Origin: Beroe ovata
Lineage: Eukaryota > Ctenophora > Nuda > Beroida > Beroidae
Direction: 5' to 3'
Length of the DNA: 64,000 nt
NCBI GenBank assembly: GCA_946803715.1
Contig: CAMPET010000154.1
Span: 67,753-131,752, forward strand
Each line of letters begins with the position of its first letter. The first letter of the stretch is position 1. The notes under the pieces were generated by a model, which was not told the DNA's origin, did no database searches, and saw only the letters and a program-made list of their open reading frames with translations. The translations under genes were made by a program, and so were the position numbers. This document shows positions 36,085 through 48,592 of the stretch, piece by piece.

Positions 36085-36440
36085 TTGAAATGGTGTCAGT
36101 AGATAGTAGACTTAGAGGAGTGGTGTAAAGAGTGGTCCAAAGTCTTACTCGTGTCAGAGAAAAGTGGTGTCAGACCCAGAGTGCAGAGTGGTGTCAAAGT
36201 TCATAGTGGTGTCAGCGTACAGTGGGGTGTCAAAATGCAGAATGGTGTCAAAGTTCAGAGTGGTGTCACAGTACAGAACGTTGTCAGAATCAAAGTGGTG
36301 TCAGAGTACAGAGGGGTGTCAAAGTAAAGAGTGATGTCACTGTCAGAGTACAAAGTGATGTCAGTGTACAGCATGGCATCAAAGTACAGAGGAGTGTCAG
36401 AGGAGTGAGTACAGTAACAGAGTGGTGGCAGAGAGGAGAG
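36085..36440. repeat. Long TGGTGTCA minisatellite array
   Basis: About fifteen to twenty variants of the unit GTGGTGTCAGAGTACAGA follow one another. This is the largest array of the family that also occurs in introns of genes B, C, D and E. Open frames crossing it on both strands are repeat artefacts. Confidence 0.9.
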
Positions 36441-36694
36441 ATGATGTCGGAGGAAAAAAATCACTTTAGCGCTGATCAAAACGAAGTTAAACCACTTGAT
36501 TTGATAAAATAGATGTCCATTTTCAGTTCCAAGTTAAATATAACAAAGCTGAAGTAAACATAACATTTCTCAAAGTCAATCGCGATTCGAAGATATTTGG
36601 GTCACTGAAGATAACACTAACAAAGTCACCTCAAATTGTCCAGTCAATGATGAATTTAGGTTTAGCAAAATCGTAAGGGCTCATTGCTCACTAG

Positions 36695-36699
<5 letters not shown>

Positions 36700-36729
<30 letters not shown>

Positions 36730-36730
36730 N

Positions 36731-36769
<39 letters not shown>

Positions 36770-36770
36770 G
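36700..36770. repeat. CA microsatellite
   Basis: A near-perfect (CA)n tract of about 65 bases with one unresolved base at 36730. Confidence 0.95.
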
Positions 36771-37467
36771 AGCACCTTTGGTCACGATATATTAGCGCGC
36801 GCCTTCGAGTTTAACTTCAAAGATCATAAAATCCGAATAATTATCAAATAACCATTCTTGTCTGCCGTGCAACGGTTTATGACACTAAAAAGTCCGTTTT
36901 TAACCATAAACTGTTATTTATGCTCTCTCACTATTATGACATCATTTTCAGCATAAAATCGTATAAATCCAATGGACAAACCACAATGAAATATTTTTAT
37001 GAATATGATATATATCCTTCATAACGAACTAAATATAAAATTTCCTAGTTTCTGAAATATTTTATACAAATATAACTTTTAAAAACAGTGTCCATGCATA
37101 ATAATTCAGCTTCAACAATTTAACTTATCGGCTGAACATATTACATTTCTGCGTCTCCAGCGCTCGAGTGAATAATTATCGTCATATCCTAATTAGCGTC
37201 ATTTCTCGCGCTGATCCCTCTCTCTCACACTCTTTGTCTTGGGTTACCACGGGAACCAAACGGTGATCTGAGCACGTGCAGCTGTTGTCATCATCCTTAC
37301 ACGTGTGTCACCACTGATTGCTGCTGCTGCGCGCGAGCCCGTCCCAACTATTGCACGTGTGTATGTGGACCATTGTATTGGCACTCTTGTGAACTATATA
37401 TTGCAGATGTAGGAGATGTAATTATATGAAATTCACGGGGTTATGTGAACTGGAACGTGTGTGTGTG

Positions 37468-40400
37468 TCAAATGTCGCTCTCAACGCTATCTGATTTGGG
37501 GTTGTCCAAATCTTTGAGGAGACCCTGCAACTGTTTGTCTACATCGTCAAACTGTGACTGAAAATTGTTTGGAGGCTTCGTTTCGGCCCAGTTTAGAGTT
37601 CTTAGATTGTACATGGGAAGTGAATTAGAGGAGTCAACGGGGACTTGAAACATGACTGGTTTCGGTGAGACACTTTCGTACTGATAGTTCGACTCGGGAT
37701 CAGGTCCCGGCCCCCCTGATTTATTGTTCGTCTGCGGGGCGTATCGTCCGCCGTCCCGTCTCTCTCGTGATCGGTCACGGACCATCTTTACGGAGACGAA
37801 GACGACGATACAGACGACGAGAATGCAGATCACTATGACGACGATCAGCCACGTTTCGATGGAGTTGTCGATCACAGCGAGAGCGGTGTCTGAGGGAAGG
37901 AAAGGGGTGTGTCAACAACAGGTGAGGGTTTTTGGTCAATTTCAGTTAGTTTGCAGATCTCTAAATCATGAAATTGAAGAACGATGTGATTATTCTTACC
38001 TTTTCTCGTGACTTTCACGGTTGTTGTCATGGAAACGGAATCGAAGGTGAAGTCGGCATTGCCGTTGTTATTATCGGCAGTGCACGTGTACTCGCCCACA
38101 TCTTCCGGCTGAATGTTGACAATGACCAACGAGCCGTATTCGTCAACTTGCGACCTGGCGAGTGGTGGAGAATGAACGCTGGGATTTTCGCACAGAAAAC
38201 AGAACTTAAACAGCAATAATGATGTTTCACAAGGGATTAGACTGCGCGCGGGATGTATCGCCCAGCATCACTTATCGCCCAACCTGCCGTTAGGGGGTAG
38301 GTACCCCTTCTCCTTCCTCCACGTTACACGGGGTGGGGGTTCGCCCCTCGCTTTACACGATATCGTGAGCGTTGCCCCAATCGGGAATTCGTAGTTTAGC
38401 ATTGGCGGGGTGTCGATGATCGGTGGGTATCTAACGTTCAACTTGTAGGATTTGCTTGTCTTTCCTGCACGATTCCTACGGGAAAAGGGAGGGTGTTATG
38501 TGCTCGTCTGGGCTAAGGAGGGGGCGGGGGGTGAGTTATGAGTGAGTTGTAGGTGTTGAAAAGCGAGGTGCTCGCATAGAATTAGGTGGAAAATGAAAAT
38601 CGGATTTTATGTCAATGATCCAAAATTTTCCACGGAAGTTGTCAAACTTCCGATATCATTGATAATGCAAGATTTTTAACCAGTTTATCGAACTAAATGC
38701 ATATTTTAGGTTGGTATAGGCGATCTTATGGAGCAGTTTAAATGTAATGTGATTAAACGCCAAATTGTGGTGTCCTTAGCTAGAATTTGAATGTAACAGC
38801 GGAATGGGAGGAAGGTATAAAATCTTACTGGTTGTCATGGTAACGTGACATCTCACGTGACATTGACACACGCGATTCTATTGGCCGGATATTATAGTCG
38901 AGATGATCACGTGACAAGACAAATGACACTTCCCCAGATTCTAGCATGCCACAAATTCGATGATATGAAATGTACTATACCGTCGTATGTACATAACACT
39001 GAGCAGATATATATGTGTGTTCGTGTGTGTGTGTGTGTGTGTGNGTGTGTGTGTGTGTTTGTGTGGGGACTCATATTCGATGAGACGAATCATGGAAAGG
39101 AGTTTTCTGATGACTATATTGGATTTAGACGTCCCTAACACAATCACAGACGTATTTCCTGGTCGTAAGATGACCATGAGACCGGCCGAATTGCACAATT
39201 CTCAAATCAGGATGGGAGGATTATTCAACTTACTCGGCATGGCAATAATAAATCCTCGCATCTGTCTCCCTCAGATCCTTAATCGTAAACGTTAACTTCC
39301 TCAACTCAGCCCCCTCCGAATCGGTCATCGTCACAAAGTTCCGGACATCATCGGAAACCGCTACGACCGACTTATTCCCGACTATATACCGCCACGAGAG
39401 TTCGGGGAGCGGGCTCCCGGCCGCCTCACACGTCATCTTACACTCGAGTCCCGCTTTGACAGCCCCACAACCCGTCACCCGGCTGATCGTGGGCATGTCG
39501 ACCACCTCAACCCGTGCCATCTGTTGATCACTCCCGTAGTCATTACTAGATTTGCACGTGTAGAGACCGTCGTGCACGTTGCGGGTTGGGTTGTCGATCA
39601 CAAGGTTTGTCCCCCGCACAGAATACCCGTGGGAATTGAACGTCTCGATCCGTTGCCCGTTTACCCGCCACTCAACAGTCGGGAAGGGGTAACCCGATAC
39701 CTCACACACGATGATCGACTCTTGCCCTGTGATGAGGTACTGCAGGTTGGGCAGGTTTTCTATGCGGGCTTTACTCTTCACAGTGATGATGACGTCCTTG
39801 CTTTTAGATCCCTGAGGCGGAGTATGAGTGGTGGGTGGGGCAAAAGTGTGCGTGGAAATTGAGAAATTCATCCTACCTATGAGAAATTAGGAACATTGAT
39901 AGGTCTAGCCACGTCAATATTATATTCAACAACGTGCAGTGAAATCTCATTAGTTCCTACTCAAATATCGCCTGAAATTGCCGGGAAATATTCCAATCAC
40001 ACCACCCTCACACACCTGTCTATTGGACACGGTACATCTGTATGCGCCACTATCAAATCTGGTAGCGGAGGTTATTCTCAGGGTACCATTAGCAAAAATC
40101 ACGTGTTCTCGTTCTATCAGTTTCTGGTTATGTTCCCACACTAACTTCGGCTTCGGTTCGCCCTGTTCGATGACAAAATGTCGAAATGGGGGGGTCGGGA
40201 CAACTTGCTTGAGCAACATAATATTGTGCTTTTAGAAAAACAGGATTGAAATATAAGTTTATTAAAAAAAATAAGAACATACTAACCGAGTAGAGGCAAT
40301 CAAGCCAGAAGTTATCAAACTCCCTGACTTCAGCCGTGGGGGAAATGAATGATATCTCGGGAATAACGTCCACGTAGAGGTAACCGGAGGTGCTGACGGA

Positions 40401-43400
40401 CGCGGCGGGGTTGGAAACGTTACACGAGTACTCGCCCTGATCCTCCGGAAGAACAGTGTGGAAGTAGAGACCGATACCTGGGGAAGGGGGGAGGTTAGTG
40501 AGGATAGTGGGGTGAGGAGCGTCAGAGAGAAGAGGGGGAGGTGAGGTTAGTGAGGAGTTTGGTGAAGAGTGTCAGACAGGGGAGTGGAGGAGTGTGGAGA
40601 GAATAGTGAGGAGTGTGGAGAGAATAGTGAGGTGGGTGGTGAAGAAAAAACGAGAAGTGAGAAGAGGAGAGGGCAATGAGGAGTTTGGTGAGGATAGTGA
40701 GGAGTGGGGTGAGAAAAACGAGGAATGTAGAAAGGTGAGGGGCAGAGTAAAGAAAGAGGAGGAAAGGTGAGAAAGTCAACAAGTTAGGGTGAGTAAGAAT
40801 GCGTGATTGTGTCAGGGGAGTTGAGAAGGTGAAACTCTTGCAATCACCTCTTCTGGTTTCGATCCTCGGTGTTTTACTGTTTCCGTAGAATACTGACAAG
40901 AGTGGAATACCCCTCATGTACCAGCGATAGTTAGAAAAATCCTTTGTTATTCCTGAAATGATAAACGCCATGAGATCATGGAAACTCGGAGAGATACCCA
41001 ATCGAACTGAATTGGGTAGAACATTACCCATTTAGTTCGAGCATGTCAAAAATTACTATCAATTATTGCAGAGAAAACTGCAGCTATAATATCTCACCAC
41101 ACTGCAGGAGGAGCCCACTTTTCCCTGACGTCACGTTCGTTGTCGAAGGCAGGGAATGCTCGATCCTAGGGACGTTGTACACGGTCACTTGTACGGGAGA
41201 AGAGCTCACTGAACCTTGGTCATTTGTTGCCTGGATATAGAGGGGGAATACAGGACTCATTAACATATGTGGATATTATCGCGTGGATTCACAGGAGAAA
41301 TATCCTGATATCCTAATATGTGAGTATTGTGTGTGTGTGTGGTTGGTTCCTAGGTTCACTTGGCCATTCTGTTATCACACACATTCTTGCATACAGAATA
41401 TATTCAGTTCATTTGAACCACCGTATAGTTATGTGGATTGTGTGTGTGTGTGTGTTTGTGTGACTGTGGATAATGCTATGATCGGCTTGCAGCAGCTGGG
41501 AATACAGCCGTTATTAGCTGTCTGGCAGCATGTGTGGCGTGTGCTCATTACGGCTAGACAGTTATTTATGGTGCCGCATTGGTGCGTGTCCTGAATGCGT
41601 ATCACGTGTATAAAGTGCGTGTCACGTGCATATTACGTGTATGGCTGTGCTCGTTATGCTCTAGTTAAATCTCAGACGAAAGATGAAATTTCAGTTCTCA
41701 AACACAATCCCTCCAGTCTCCACCTTACCAACCTGACACATATAACTGCCACCGTCAACTGCGTGCGCCGCCTTGATAAGCAGCCCTCGTGACGTCACCT
41801 GAAACTTGGCATCGTTCCCAATCCGGACCTCGTTTCTGAACCACGTGACGGTGGGAAGGGGTGATGAGGTTGCTTCACACGACACCAAAATGTCGGAACC
41901 TGAGAGGTGTATGCCGTCTGTGAAACCCGATAAATGAGGAGAAACTTACCGATAAAAGTAAGGTTTTATGGTTTGAAACATCATTTTTATCGGTATGAAG
42001 CTCAACCGCACGCCCGTAGGGGGGCGATGAAATCAGGGCGAGGTTACGAAGGGGGCAGATATGGGCACCGTTTGGATCAGTACGCAGTTTTATCATTGGT
42101 TTTGGCAGGATGTTAAATTGGTTTTTATGCAAATTGCGTCAAAATGGGGTCAAAAACTGTTCTATATCATGGTGCGGGTATAATTAAGTTTGCCCCGTCT
42201 AGCCCGTTCTGCTTATCAAACTGTAATACTAGCACTGCACGATAAACTCTGAACAAAGCCTTATTATCATACAATATTTAATTTCATCACGTAATATTTA
42301 GGGTAAAATTCATCGAATTATCGTTATGGGTGTTTTTAAACTGAAAATTTACGTCTGTGATGAAGAGAGGGACGCGGGTGATTATTCAAGAATTAGAGTT
42401 GCGATCCGAATTTGCAATAGACAAATTGTATGGCCCAATAATCATCACGATTACGGAGTTATATATTAACTGAAAATTGCGGTTTTTACCGCTAAACTAT
42501 GTAATATTTACCAGTAATCCCAACGGTATTTCGGGGAACAACGTTGATAAACGGTGGTCCCTTGACACTGATCTTAGTTTTCATGGTGTCATCGCCATTT
42601 TCATTGAGTGCCTTGCATTCGTAAACACCTGGAGGGAAAGACAATTGATGGGATCTGGGTTGAATGGATTCAACATGGTGTGAATGTGACGACTCAATCA
42701 GGCTGGAACTCGACTGAATTGAAAGAATGTGGGTTAGATGGCCCTGAATACGACTCTCGAAAACCTCAAAAACAAGCAAGAAACCCCTGTGTATCTATCA
42801 CATTATGAAATCTCCCTGCAGACTCACCATTATCGGTAACCCGTACGTCTGATATTTTAATCGTTGACTCGAACAGATTCTCGTGTTGCCTGATGCGGCT
42901 ATCTGACGGTAAAGCAGCGCCGTCCTTCAGCCATATAATACTGGGCGTTGGGGAGCCCTCCGCCTCGCATGTTAGCGACACTCCCGTCCCCATAGCAACG
43001 ACTTTGTCAGTCGGATGTGAGATGATCCGAGCAGGTCCTGCGGAAACATCCGGGTTAGTGATGATATGTGATGATCAGAATGTGTCCTATTATAATTATA
43101 GGGTTCAAGTTGATCTTTCTATAATATGCAAGACAGCAGCTCTATGAGTTGCCTCTTCCATCCGGAAATACGTAGATAACATCCTATCGGCCTATCCCCA
43201 ACTTGCACATGGGGTATTGCCTGAATCAGCTCATCGAGCTCTACAAATAGAGCTAAGTGCCCTATAGGGTTTGAAAAAAGGGCTGACCCTAACTCGTTCT
43301 AAAACTTACTCGGAGGGCCGAAGTCCCAACCTCTGTGTCCGGGTACGGCAGCCGTAGTGCCCCCAGGGAGGATGAAGTGGTGGTAAAGTGCGAGGTAGTT

Positions 43401-43430
43401 TAGTATGCGTATGATAAACATCTGTTTCAT
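37468..43430 (-). CDS. Single-pass membrane receptor with seven Ig domains (12 exons, 860 aa)
   Basis: Minus-strand exons 43310-43430, 42828-43037, 42512-42628, 41733-41899, 41098-41230, 40848-40952, 40287-40477, 40016-40207, 39234-39811, 38284-38475, 38000-38154 and 37468-37889 join in phase. A hydrophobic N-terminal segment is followed by seven I-set/V-like Ig domains at about 42-132, 136-222, 223-315, 318-412, 418-510, 512-620 and 622-715. Each shows the cysteine-tryptophan-cysteine pattern, for example LTCEAEGSPTPSIIWLKDG in Ig1, VSCEATSSPLPTVTWF in Ig2 and TISCKARGEPPPRVTWRK in Ig7. One membrane span (WLIVVIVICILVVCIVVF, about 734-754) precedes a 105-residue tail with basic, Pro-rich and acidic parts and no domain I recognise. 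There are no fibronectin III domains and no kinase. This layout suits a cell-adhesion or recognition receptor; family assignment is open. Confidence 0.92.
39014..39064. repeat. TG microsatellite in gene G intron
   Basis: A TG run of about 45 bases with one unresolved base at 39044. Confidence 0.9.
40490..40790. repeat. GAGGAGTGTGGTGAG-type purine-rich repeat in gene G intron
   Basis: About 300 bases of degenerate units around GAGTGTGGAGAGAATAGTGAGG, almost pure purine plus T on the plus strand, lie between exons 40848-40952 and 40287-40477. A long minus-strand open frame here (40522-41031) is caused by this composition. Confidence 0.8.
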
Positions 43431-46400
43431 GGTATGTGTGTGTTTGTTTGTGTCTGTATGTTTGTTTGTATGTTTGTATCTGATCTTGGTGTGTGGGAAG
43501 AGGGAAGGTTCTGGGGAAGGAAGAGAAGTAGAGGTGCTATCTCATAACTAGAATTCGGGATGAAGATAATTGTTATTATACAGTCAAGATATTCGTAAAG
43601 ATCACAAAAAAATATCAGGCATCAAACTATACAAACGCTTAACCAGGCAGAAAACAAATGAACAAGTAGATGAAATCAATAATCACGGAGCGCCAATATA
43701 AATAATAAGTTAGGATTTGCATATAGCCGATAGTCAAATTCCTGATAGAAGCCGGGTAAGTGACAGACTGATAGATCGGAAAGCAATCAAAATCCTTAAC
43801 TAAGGACAGGAGAATGGGGAGTGGTCATTTGATTGCCTTAGAGTTATCATCATAAGATCATAGATCTGAGAAAATAATCGTCTATGATACTGCGAAATCT
43901 GTTTTGAATAGCATGAATGAATACTTAAAACTTATCTCGACGAATAAATCAAATAATCATCGGGTTTCTGATCTGCGAAGCAATGTTACATGCCGGTAGA
44001 CAGAAGAGAAAAGTTTGTCTACAAAAAACAACCCGATTTTTCGATGCATTTGGCCTGATTCATTTCTGTCTCGTGATTTATATTTGACATGTAACACGTC
44101 ACTGTATTAAAGCAAAATATAGATATGGCTTTTCCTTGATCAAATAGGAATCTTGATGTGAATGAATCATGATTAACGATGCTTTTCGCGGTTGTATTCG
44201 TCACGATAAAGAATGAAAGCAATAGAAAACCTATTTTGAACCTAAAATGAGGGATGTTGGATGAATAGAGCCAAAATTTGAGGTGGGGTCATGCATTGAG
44301 CATAGAGAATAGAGCCAAATTCGGGTTGGCAAAAGATCGCCAAATTAGATACCCAATTGTTGCTATAGCAACGATAGAGGTGTAGAGTGAAGTAGTATCG
44401 GCAGTAGGGTTCGAATCAAATTAAACTAGTTAAATTTAAATTTGACTACGGCAAATGTACTTAGTTAGGCAATTATTTGTAATGAGATTACTATTTATCG
44501 TTGTGCTATATTGAGTTTGTTGGCTGTGGGGGGACGAACAAGGGTGAATATTTACCTAGTGGAGGAGAGTTGTACTGGTGCTATCACGCAGTCGGTATTA
44601 TGGAGCTTTTGTGTGGGGAGCGAGCAAAAAAGGTGTGTGTTTGTGTGTCTGTGCGTGTAATTATTCATTACCTAATCACGAATATTATAGCGTTTTATAA
44701 GGGATCAGGTGCGCAAAACAAGATTACATCTGAATGAACCAAATCGTTTTGCAATTGACCAATGCGCGACGAATGTTGTGACTGATGCGATTATTATATA
44801 CGTTTGCGATAAACGCGATCAAATTATGCGATACACATTTTACACACGCCTAGTTAATATTGTGATCAAATATAGAATATCGTGAAAAACGAGAACTGAG
44901 ACCAGCAACCCGCACTTGACACTTTGACAGTATAGGAACAAAGCGCGCTGCTGTAAATAGGAGAATATTTAGAGTAATGTGAGTCTATTCATCCGACCAG
45001 AGGATAAGATAAAATATTTGACAAAAACACACCGTGTCTTCGTAATCTTGTAGCCCATTAAACAGCCCGCAAGCCAATACCTTTGCCTCAGAAAACTATG
45101 GTTCGTGACAATTCTTTAATTTGATTAGATTAACGTTTGGAGAAGTCTCCGTGAAACCTAATTAAGGCTCGGTCAAACCGCAAAATTCCCGAATATTAAA
45201 GAGAAATAGAATAAAGAGTGTTTAACGTAGACTACGCAACACCAGCGAGCTTGTTTCTCAAAATTTGCCTACTAAATTAGCTTTGCATCGGGGCAAAAAG
45301 TTCTAAAATCTGAAAAAAAATGTGGGACCCATCGAAAAACATTCCAAAGACTATAGGTATAAAATGTACCTTTCAAATAACGACACTCTATGACACATTG
45401 ACACATATAGCTAAATATAATGAAAAGAAGACAGTATAGAATGTTAGGCACATAAATTCTCCAATTCAATGATATATGATGACCGAGACTTATCCTAGAC
45501 TAATGACAGGCCTGGGGACCAAAGACGCCCCCAAATGATATATAAATCTAAATACATTGTGTAGTTACCGTTTATTATCATAGAGGGCTGGCGATAATAA
45601 AGAAGGGTTCCTAAACCTAACAAAAGGCTTGAAGGTCACTCAACGTTCTATACAAGCGTATACCCAAAACTTATAGCTATCGATAAAAAGACATTAGGGG
45701 TAAAACCCCTAGCGTTTTACGCAATTCTTGGCCTGTTTCAAATTTCCAGAAAACGAAGTTCTTTGAAACAGGGTGCTATATAAATAAAGAAATAATAATG
45801 AAAGCCCTCTCAATCTTGTGATGACTGTACTTGGTCATTGCCATTGTTTTTTGAGGTGTACTTGGCAATAACAATTGATGGAAGCTAGGGCAGAGACTGG
45901 CTCACATGGATACTTACACCGTAATTTTGAAGTGTTTGAAACGATGTTTTGTTTTGGACGTTACACAAAAGAATGGTGGAGTTTGTAGCAACAATAACCA
46001 TCTTAGTGGATAGAAGGGAACAGGGAACAAGTTATATGACCCTCATAATTAGTGATTGTTTCTAACATCATAAGTGCGGAAAGAATTCTGTTCTTGCAAA
46101 CGAGAAGAGAGCCCAAAACCTATCCAGGATTTCGCCGAACTTGCTCTTTCCTAAAATATATACCGGCAAAAACCAAAACATGTCGTAATGTTGGCAAAAC
46201 CCATACATATTGTTAAATGTCGATACCTAGTCAGGATATGAAAGGTTATAGCAATCAACTTCGATTAGATGCCCGGGCAAAAAAACTGGAAAAGATTTTA
46301 ATAAAACACACAAAATTCCTATAATGAGAGTCTATATTTTTCACAAAACCATGACGGAAAAAACCTAGTAGAATCGGAGTGTGTGTTTTTGCACAGGTCA

Positions 46401-47371
46401 TTGCTGTAAATGGAGTGGATTGAGCTGCCGCGCTATAATAGCGTGGCTAGTGATATTGATGGCAGAATGTACCTGCAGTGAGCATGGCCTGCTGCTTATG
46501 TATGATGAGTATGAAATCAATTTATAAACATCATGTACACACAATATATAAACAATGTATAAACAATGTATACACAGACATACATTCGGATAAACATGTA
46601 CATACAAAAAATATATATGAGCAAGCATTTATAAATAAAAAATCAATGAGTGGCAGTTGCAATAAGGAAACAAGTTGAAAGAATTTATAACTGAGGTTTA
46701 AATCAAAACGCTGGGATCATTTTTTCGGAAGTTATACTACGAATGTTCGTTGATAACTTATTTCAGTCTGCAGTTTTTTTCTAAGAATTCTCAAATCTCT
46801 GTTCCAGAAATTGTAAGGCTTAAAATATATTCTAGGCGTCAATTTCAAGATACAATATTTGTTCATTCAAAGAATCCATTCAAAAATCAAACAAAAGATT
46901 CATGGACCATTATTGATTTCAGGAATATTGCAAGGATGGAACTTATGCGAAAATTTGAAACCGAACGTACCGCATTTCCTATAGCCTATGGGAACAGGAA
47001 ACTATAATATCACTTTAAGTTACGGAAGAGTATGAAATATATCGATTACTTATATTCTTGGATGTATACAATATGAAAAGTCACTAGTCATTGAATTGTA
47101 AGATCGCTACAGATTCGAGGAAAACTGTGTATACAGGTTAAAATAACACGGTATACAGTCTACCTAGAGCTCTAGAGTCGATACCATCATTTTCATAACC
47201 AGTATCTGAGAATACAAATCGGCGTCAAGGGGTCTAAATGAAAATTCTAAGGGTTATCCGAGTTCCTTCTGTGTTCTGGGATTATCGATTATCGGTGATT
47301 CATCATCCAGGTGATAGGTTGGGATGACTGATGAGAAGTTTGAAATAAGAACTAAACTATGAAGATCAGAA

Positions 47372-47552
47372 GTTGTGTAGAAGAGTGTGTGTGTGTGTGT
47401 GTATGTGTGTGNNNNNNNNNNNNNNNNNNNNNNNNNNNNNNNNNNNNNNNNNNNNNNNNNNNNNNNNNNNNNNNNNNNNNNNNNNNNNNNNNNNNNNNNN
47501 NNNNNNNNNNNNNNNNNNNNGTTGTGTAGAAGAGTGTGTGTGTGTGCGTGTT
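47372..47552. other. Assembly gap (109 N, 47412-47520) in a TG repeat
   Basis: The sequence GTTGTGTAGAAGAGTGTGTG occurs immediately before the gap (47372) and again immediately after it (47521). This suggests either a tandem duplication or two contig ends that should overlap. Confidence 0.9.
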
Positions 47553-47737
47553 AGGTCTGTCATCATGCTGCAGCAGAACGAGACTCTGCAGAGTATAGAA
47601 CTACAATGATGAGGTATCTGCAGTATTTCAAGATATGATAATGTGCTGTCAAGACGAATACCTGAACTTGATCCAATAAAGATGCCACAAAAACTCTGGA
47701 ATATAACTTAGAGGGAGGTACAGACAAACGCAGTACG

Positions 47738-47792
47738 TCAAGTGATGCCTAGTGATGCCTAGCGATGCAAAGCGATGCAAAGTGATGCCATC
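47738..47792. repeat. 10-bp tandem repeat (AGTGATGCCT)
   Basis: Five units of AGTGATGCCT or AGCGATGCAA in a row. Confidence 0.85.
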
Positions 47793-48514
47793 ATACACTC
47801 ATTATGATACATACTCATTACTAGTGTATCATAGGTATGTATTGGAGATCTCTGGACAGACTAAATTAGATCCTTCATGATAATTGTCGAGTGTCGACGT
47901 TCTATAATAGGTAGGGCTTCTTTGCACTGCAGAGAAAACCATTGTATATAATGCTCATCACTATCATCAGAATTGAGAAACCTTCTGTTTTGTAGAAGTT
48001 TGGTAATGTATGCTATGTCAAGTGTGAAGGAAATAATTCCCGGAAAATTATTCTGGAGAAGAGGCCACCTCTCCTATTGATCCTAAATAGTTGAACATAA
48101 TTTAGTGATTGGTAACTGATATTATTCAGAATATTCATCAACATCTTTAAGTCCGGCAGTAGGATCATTCATGTGTAAAAAGTGGAGCTTATGAAGTATG
48201 TGTCAAGACGTGTATTCTAATTAAGCTTTAACCAAAGTGACTAGAAACTACTATTATATGTTAAAAGATCAAACGGCTAAAGTGACCTATTGACGCAGAC
48301 ACAGATGTCTATCTAAAGATCTCACCCTACAAACTTCAGAAGGACAGACCCCTACAAAACTTCAGAAGGACGCCTCACGAGATGAAGACGCGCTCACACA
48401 CGCATAAACACCATCTATATGTTAAACATGATTTTAATTAACCTATTAATACCCTTTATGAGAAGCACACTCCTGTAAATACTCTAACTCGTAGACACAA
48501 GACCTGGATCAAAT

Positions 48515-48543
48515 GCACACACACACACACAAACACACACTCN

Positions 48544-48581
<38 letters not shown>

Positions 48582-48592
48582 AACACACACTT
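48515..48592. repeat. CA microsatellite
   Basis: CA run of about 75 bases with one unresolved base at 48543. Confidence 0.95.

Larger units (their letters stand above)
34947..37467. other. Intergenic between transposase and Ig receptor gene
   Basis: No gene was found. It holds the promoter-like double inverted repeat at 35.58-35.65 kb, the TGGTGTCA array at 36.09-36.44 kb, a CA microsatellite at 36.7 kb and a CpG-containing stretch with CACGTG sites around 37.27-37.36 kb. Confidence 0.55.

Noticed and set aside
36222-36512. Open frames on both strands
   Set aside because: They are translations of the TGGTGTCA minisatellite, with no independent coding signal.
40522-41031. 169-codon minus-strand open frame
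   Set aside because: It is produced by the purine-rich intronic repeat and overlaps a real exon of gene G in another frame.
44400-44420. GGTTCGAATC, like a tRNA B-box
   Set aside because: The upstream sequence does not fold into a cloverleaf and no A-box lies at the right distance.
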